DNA of 64,000 nt, taken from assembly GCA_000320605.2 (NCBI GenBank), contig KB445804.1, positions 260,591 to 324,590 of the forward strand, in the 5' to 3' direction. The DNA comes from Gelatoporia subvermispora B. Its lineage: Eukaryota > Basidiomycota > Agaricomycetes > Polyporales > Gelatoporiaceae. The notes under the pieces were generated by a model. It was not told where the DNA came from. It was given only the letters and a program-made list of their open reading frames with translations, and did no database searches. Below are positions 58,445 to 64,000 of this stretch, piece after piece (within the stretch, counting starts at the first letter, position 1; each line of letters opens with the position of its first letter). The position numbers were made by a program, and so were the translations under genes.

Positions 58445-58640
58445 TGAGGGCCCTAAAGCTTCTTAAAGCTTAGATTCCTCGGACCGCAATTCTTCTGCTT
58501 CACTTACTTACAACCAGGGTTAATAGCGATACCAGTCCCAGTAGATACTTCAACTCATAATTGACATGCAAGGATGCAAGAACCATAGCGATGATGATGC
58601 GATTAGACTAAGTGTACGGCTTGCTACAGGTATTGTAGAT

Positions 58641-60825
58641 CTACTCATCCAGTTCACCAGCAACGATGACATCGTCTGAAATTCCTAGATCAGTCACTGT
58701 CCTTAGGAACTGCGTTAATACCAGAATACTCACCAATCTTGAGCACTGCGCGTACAAGTTGCGTCGCAAGAAGGTACTGTTGCCGCTTGGAGATGAGCGG
58801 GTCGTACACGAACTGCTTCTTCATGTCTGTATGACAGCAAGATCAGGATGATATAACTCAAGAATGGACCGAACCACGAACCATTTTCGTCCTTACCGAG
58901 GCAGTCGATACCTAGCGTCGACTTGCCCTCCTTCACCTGCCTGCTCTTGACGTCCGCGAGGGTTTCGATCGGGGATAAGCCGCTGTTCTCTGCGAGCGCA
59001 AGAGGCACAGAGTCGAGGGCAGAGGCGAAAGCGCGCATCGCGTACTGCTCGATGGAGGGGATCTGCAGAGGGTTTAGCACGCCATAGCATGAGCGAAGTT
59101 GCAGTACACGAACCTCGTCGGCTGCCTTCGCGACAGCAATGGAGCAACTGATGTCCGCGGCTCCACCTCCGTAGACGACGCGGTTGTCCACGACGATGTT
59201 GCGGACGGCGCACAGCGCATCGTGCAGCGCACGCTTAGCCTCGTCGACAATCTATTGTAAGGTCATCATGAGTCTTCATCATGCATAGGAGCTGCAGACT
59301 TGAGCGGCTCACCATCTTGTTGCTTCCACGCACGAACACAGTCACTGTCCGTACGTTCGCGCACTCCTCAATGACGAGCATCTTGTCACGAGTTGTGCCA
59401 AAGGAGACTTCACGGACAACACCCGCCTTGCCGAGTTTCTCTGGAGTCAGGTCCTCGAAACGGGGCACAATGCGGCCGTTGGTAGCAATTGCAATCAACT
59501 ATCGCGTTCATGTCAGTAAGTTGCATCGGAGCAAGACGTGGAGTAACTCACCTCAATCTCGGGTCCACCAACCCACCGCACCGCCGGGAGGTCGTTTTGC
59601 ATGAGCAAGTGGTTTGCCTCGTCGTCGAAGCCCCATTGGCAGATGACAAGGTTCGCGCCAGTGTCCTTGACGCGCTTAATCATCTCCTGGAACTTGTCGT
59701 GCTCGTACTCGCGCAGCTTGCGGTACTCCTCGACGCTCGTGATGTCAAGCTTGTGCTTCGTCTTCGGGCGCGGCGGCTCGAACGGGCACGTCAAGATCGC
59801 GAGCCGGGCATCGCGGACGCTGTGTGGCATTTGTGGGTGCGACATGTCCTTGTCGACGAGCACGCCCTTGATCAGCGTTGTGTCCGCGAGCGAGCCTCCG
59901 ACCTTGCCGTCGACCTTGAGCAGGTCAAACAGCACGTCTTTCCGCTCGAGATCCGCCACTGTCAGGACGGCCTCAACCGCGATATCGGCGAACCGTTGGT
60001 GCTCCTTGGAGACACTAGCAGTAAAGAGATGTCAAAAGCGTGAGCAAAATGATTAGAGTGGTAGCTTACATCTTACTGCCGAGACTTGTGCGCGCAATCT
60101 TGAGAAGGTTGGTCGTGTCATCTTTCGAGAACTCGATTCGGTCTGAGATACGGTCCAGTTGCTCGACTGCAATTGCGCATGCACGATCAAAACCGTCAGC
60201 TATCCGGATTGGGTGGATACCCCGGTCCAGCAGCTCTTCCGCCTGCTCCAACAGTGCACCCGCAAGCACTGCAGCATGCGTAAGTTTCGAAGACTTGATG
60301 AAAATGGATGACACGCACCGACAACGCCCGTCGTGCCGTCACCGATCTCGTCATCCTGGCTCTTGGACAACTGCACGAGCAGCTTCGCAATCTGGTGCTC
60401 AACCTCCATTTGGCTCATGATCGTCGCACCATCGTTCGTAACGGTAATGTCGCCATCGGGAGAGATGAGAATTTTGTCGAGACCTGCCACGCGAAGGATA
60501 GAACGTAAGGTCGGAGTCGCTCGTGTTGCACACCTGCTCACCTCGCGGCCCAAGGGATGTCCGGACAATGTTTGATACTGTTCGTGCGGCAAGAATATGA
60601 GACTGTAATACGATTCCTCCGTATCAGATGTCTTTCAACGGAGCAACGACCCATGTACATACCTTGATCGCCTCTATACCATGGCTGCGCGTCTTCTTGG
60701 CCTGCTCGCGCAGGATAATGAATGGACGACCGTACTACACAGCCGCGCATTATATCAGGTAAGATACACGCATATACTATGCTACATACCTCGTCGGTAG
60801 CGTAGAGAGCCTGTGATTGATCCAT
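58641..60825 (-). CDS. CCT5: T-complex protein 1 subunit epsilon (chaperonin CCT5)
   Basis: Subunit of the cytosolic group II chaperonin that folds actin and tubulin. Eleven minus-strand exons: 60825-60790, 60734-60663, 60602-60542, 60483-60319, 60268-60070, 60014-59552, 59498-59313, 59251-59114, 59062-58882, 58826-58734 and 58675-58641. They give 542 aa, the normal length. ATP-site motifs: [36 protein letters not shown] and [13 protein letters not shown]. The epsilon assignment comes from the start [20 protein letters not shown] and from [18 protein letters not shown]. The C-terminus ends [11 protein letters not shown]. The intron number is high, and every junction keeps phase. Confidence 0.95.
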
Positions 60826-61097
60826 GGTGCAAGGATCCGTACGCGTTGACCGAGAAAGTGCCTCCTAGCAGGCGCTCGTGACAACTTCTCCAGAATGCGC
60901 GTGACTGCTAAAGCGATAAGCGCCCGAGTCTCAGTGCCCTCGCGCGTCGCGCGGTGACGCGGAGTCCAGACTGGACAATAACTGAAGACCATTATTCTCT
61001 CGGTCCGAATGAACTGTGCTCGTCATGTACAAGTGTATAGCGTATACATCATAAAGTACAACAGAAGTATAGTAAGTGAACGAAACAAAAAACTTGT

Positions 61098-62729
61098 CTA
61101 TCTTGTGTGGATCGATTGGTCTTGCAGTCGTAGTCCAGTTTCGGGCGGGAAGTCCCCAAACTCCCAGCTGTAACATTCGGACTAGGTAGCGAGTCAGCTG
61201 GATTGGTCTCCAAATGTGAAATAACAAGACGAACCTCGCAGTCTTCTTCTCTAACGGGTTCAGGCACCTCACGTCCAATCTCTTCGCTTGACGGCCAAGG
61301 CTTCGAGAGGACCTCATCAATTATAGTGGCGATGGAGTGTCTGGTGATCCGGACACTCCAGGAGAGATTTGACACAGTGTCATAGATGATAGATGTACCA
61401 AGATGGCATCTAGAGCGAGTAGAATGTCAGTGTCAGTCTAGCCCTAATATTCCGGCCCTGGCCATGAAACCAGACATACTTGCTCTCAAAGGCGTAGCCT
61501 CCCAGTGCACACTCGGACCACACACCATTGCAGACTCCCATTGCAACTGGATCCGCAGTATTGTAGACATGTGTTATGTGCTGTAAATCAGGCTGCGAAA
61601 GTTCACATCAGGACAGTGTCAGTTGGATGGAGAAGCCCCACTTACTGGAGAGGGAAGATGCAGCCGTGAAGCCGCTAGTCTTTCTCCCGGTGCTTCGTAT
61701 GCGACGACTGGGGTCCCGAATGTTGTACCTAACAGGGATGCTAGCGCTCCGCCTAGGGAATGTCCGGTCAGCCAAATATTGGCCTCGGGATACATGTATG
61801 ACAGATTATTATACAGATTCTAGAGATACTATCAGAGCAGATCTCAGCATGCAAGACTGGAATGTCGACGCACAGTTCCGACGCCGTAGAACAAACTCTC
61901 TTCTGTCAGTGCGGTTTCCAGACATGTCTGGTCGCAGTTCCAGCCACCTCTATAGCAGTCGCACACAGGTGTCCATGACCAGCCGACACGCGCGCAGCAG
62001 CAGCTGAACAGGAGGTTGTCGTTGAACTTGTCCTTCTTCGTCGTAGATCCACCGCCTCCGACGTACGGGATAGTTGTACCCTTGATTGATAGGACCACAG
62101 TACTGTTATCTGGTGTCGCGAATACATGGCCGCGGAAGCCGTCACTATCATCTTCCCAGCCTATTGGGAAACTCTGAATGCGGGTGTAGTCAGAACAAGG
62201 GGGGTGGACACGGGGCGAAGCAGATCGGGATGCCACTAAGGAATGTATGAGGATAGATAGGGCCAACAGGACTCACCACGTTCCAATTACCCTCCAAATC
62301 ATACCATCCTGTTTCTCCAGGAGCATAGTAGGCATTACTTGTCATCTTTGCCAGCTCCAGGATCGTCTCTCTGCTTTCAGTATCAGGACCGACGATCTCA
62401 TCTTCATCCCAGTCCAGACTCTCATTCTCCAAGAACTGCAGAGATCGTCGACGTGCCCGGTGGAACGCATTCATAGAAGCAGGTCGGTGAGATTTCACGA
62501 AACGTGTGCGGACATCATGCACCGCCCGACCGGATGTATGAAGTGAGGCACCTGAAGGCTGGACATCATGAAAGAACACCTGGGAGCCGGTAGTCACCGC
62601 GTGTACATGGCGTAACTCAAAGCTCAGTGTATCTGGGGGTGAAGAGCTCTGAGGAGACAGTGGAGATTGTAGATAAGGCGCAACACTCAGAGCCGAAGCT
62701 ATTCGGTTGATGAGAGTCGAGAGCAACAT
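61098..62729 (-). CDS. ATG15: Autophagy-related lipase ATG15
   Basis: Vacuolar phospholipase that breaks down autophagic bodies and multivesicular-body vesicles. Minus-strand exons 62729-62277, 62173-61874, 61819-61646, 61592-61480 and 61409-61235 give 405 residues in phase. It shows GWEDDSDGFRGHVFATPDNS, the cysteine cluster DNLLFSCCCARVG, NLYNNLSYMYPEANIW, and the serine-lipase elbow LTGHSLGGALAS with nucleophile S272. GTPVVAYEAPGERLAASRL and HVYNTADPVAMGVCNGVWSE follow. A hydrophobic N-terminus MLLSTLINRIASALSVAP may be a signal anchor; an upstream in-frame ATG lies at 62786. The last junction is unresolved: a final exon reading WEFGDFPPETG and ending at 61098 fits the family, but its phase does not match the donor at 61234. 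Reading straight through would end at 61049. Confidence 0.88.
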
Positions 62730-63102
62730 CTGCAGGCCGACTTGCCATCCGCAGGTTGTGGCTGTTCCGTCGAAATACCGACTCACTCAGCTGTCGGATC
62801 TGCCTAGTTCTCTAAGGAAAGAGGGATTCTCTTATAATAAGCAATGCAGAAAACTAGCTCAATGGTGCGGGATAGCGAGTTATGTACATGCATGATGAGC
62901 CGAAAGAGGTGGTAATAATAGTACATGAATCATAGTGGTAGTCTACATTTCCTGGGGCAAGTCAGGTCTACTATCTAAAGCTCGGAGATTGAGAAGGTGC
63001 GATCATATGGAACAGTCCATGAAGCGAGAACCATTACCGACACTATGTGCCGTCTCAAAAGAGTGGTGCAAGAACGAAGGATTAGGAGGTTGATTGTTAT
63101 GT
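62730..63102. other. Intergenic region between ATG15 and trehalase
   Basis: About 370 bases, holding the ATG15 promoter and the trehalase 3' end. No gene. Confidence 0.4.
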
Positions 63103-64000
63103 TCAAGAGAGCGATGCATGGGAGACTTCTACAGCAGGCGAGCTGAGCTGCAGGTGCTCCATCGCGAGATCAAGCGGGTCGGTGACCACGCCGGCAGAGT
63201 ATGCTTGGTTGTTGACAGATTGCTGGTCGCGACCCGATCCGAAGACGACTTCCGGGCTTGTGCAGGCGGCGACTGCACGACGCATGCCAGTCGAGAGGAA
63301 GGTAGAGCCGACTTGGTAGGCAGCTGGAGGAACGTGTTAAGCAGGCATGTCATGGAGAGTATTGCACCTTACCATTCATCCAACCGAAGCCCTCACGAGG
63401 GACCATCTTGAAGTCAATGCCCTGATTTCCGTATTCTGCATCGACCAGATGTGAGAGCTTGACCGCGTCGAACTAATTGTGCCGAAAATTAGTCACAGAT
63501 CCAACTACCAGTGGGGAATATAGCTGACCTTCTCCGGTACAACGCCGTTGAAGTCGACGAACGCGGTTGTCATCCTATTTCATTCAGGGTAAGATCCGGG
63601 TCAACGGCTCAAGGAATATACACGCACATGTACATGAATCGGTAAGCCAGTCGTTGCGCTTCTTCCAGGAAGCCGTAACGTTCAAGCCCTACCCATGTCA
63701 TGATCTGATGAGGAGGCCTGTATACGGCTGTTAGATACTGAGCTAAGTTCAGAGGATCATAATACGAACCAAGCATATCTGGGATACATTATGTCAGGAG
63801 TGGTCGCGGGTAGATGACCTATTGACTCACGGGTAATCCCATTGACGATTGGGCCGGTCCAAGGAGATCTTTCCTCGCGACTCTTCTGTACCGGACACCA
63901 AACCTCCAAGCACCTCGAACTTCTTGAGAGAATTCGAGCTGTACCATGTACGTCAGGATATCGTACGAATATAGAGGACATGAACGACGCACATCAGCTT
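63103..64000 (-). CDS. GH37 trehalase (partial, N-terminus beyond right edge)
   Basis: Hydrolyses trehalose, the fungal stress and reserve disaccharide, to two glucose. Minus-strand exons near the 3' end: 63922-63831, 63778-63770 (9 nt), 63717-63628, 63574-63529, 63472-63373 and 63323-63103. The GH37 signature QWDYPYAWPPHQIM (usual form QWDxPxGWAP) is assembled only through the 9-nt exon. Then come [45 protein letters not shown] and EGFGWMNA, matching the trehalase C-terminal signature (GEYxxQxGFGWTNG). The tail is longer than in bacterial enzymes. Upstream of 63922 the next exon border is unclear and the gene continues past the window. Confidence 0.88.
63770..63778 (-). other. 9-nt micro-exon in trehalase
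   Basis: ATATGCTTG between tcccag and gttcgtatt. It joins TAC CC to G CCT CCT, giving DYPYAWPPHQ at the GH37 signature. Confidence 0.85.

Noticed and set aside
61790..61830. Apparent one-base insertion in ATG15 before YMYPEAN
   Set aside because: It was a misreading at a line boundary; the sequence reads CTG TCA TAC ATG in frame.

Overview
This window is nuclear DNA from a filamentous basidiomycete, most probably a wood-decaying agaricomycete of the polypore type. The grounds are: genes split by many 45-70 nt GT-AG introns, GC-rich codons, CBM1-GH10 xylanases, a DUF6535 protein, a clade-III-type sesquiterpene synthase and several P450s. I saw no rRNA, tRNA, CRISPR or intact transposon. Gene models were spliced by hand from the sequence; where frame, motif order and exon phase agree, I treat them as well supported.

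Layout. 1-1962: eIF3j (partial) divergent from COQ9. 2527-10543: a DUF6535 membrane protein followed by three copies of a CBM1-GH10 xylanase gene on the minus strand. Copy A is an internally deleted pseudogene; B and C are intact (401 aa each). Fragments of the DUF6535 3' end lie beside copies B and C, so the duplicated unit joined the DUF6535 tail, the xylanase gene and its upstream region. 13387-14163: a conserved basidiomycete protein of unknown function.

16742-33638: a putative terpenoid biosynthetic cluster: P450-1, a multi-pass membrane protein, P450-2, P450-3, a sesquiterpene synthase and an HxxxD acyltransferase. All four enzyme types needed to make, oxidise and acylate a sesquiterpene are adjacent. 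A 230-bp foldback sequence sits between P450-3 and the synthase.

34237-35907: a long low-complexity protein. 36906-41868 and 50980-55820: two tandem paralogues of a PMCA-type Ca2+ P-type ATPase. The second has every catalytic motif. The first has an uninterrupted 1531-codon frame but lost its hinge motif and other catalytic residues, and looks like a pseudoenzyme. Between them lie an alpha/beta hydrolase, CTF8 and PEX11, then about 4 kb with no gene I can support.

57025-64000: a CRAL-TRIO lipid-transfer protein, chaperonin subunit CCT5, the autophagy lipase ATG15 and a GH37 trehalase running off the right edge. A recurring feature is the micro-exon (2, 7, 9, 11, 13 and 14 nt), without which several of these genes would appear frameshifted.
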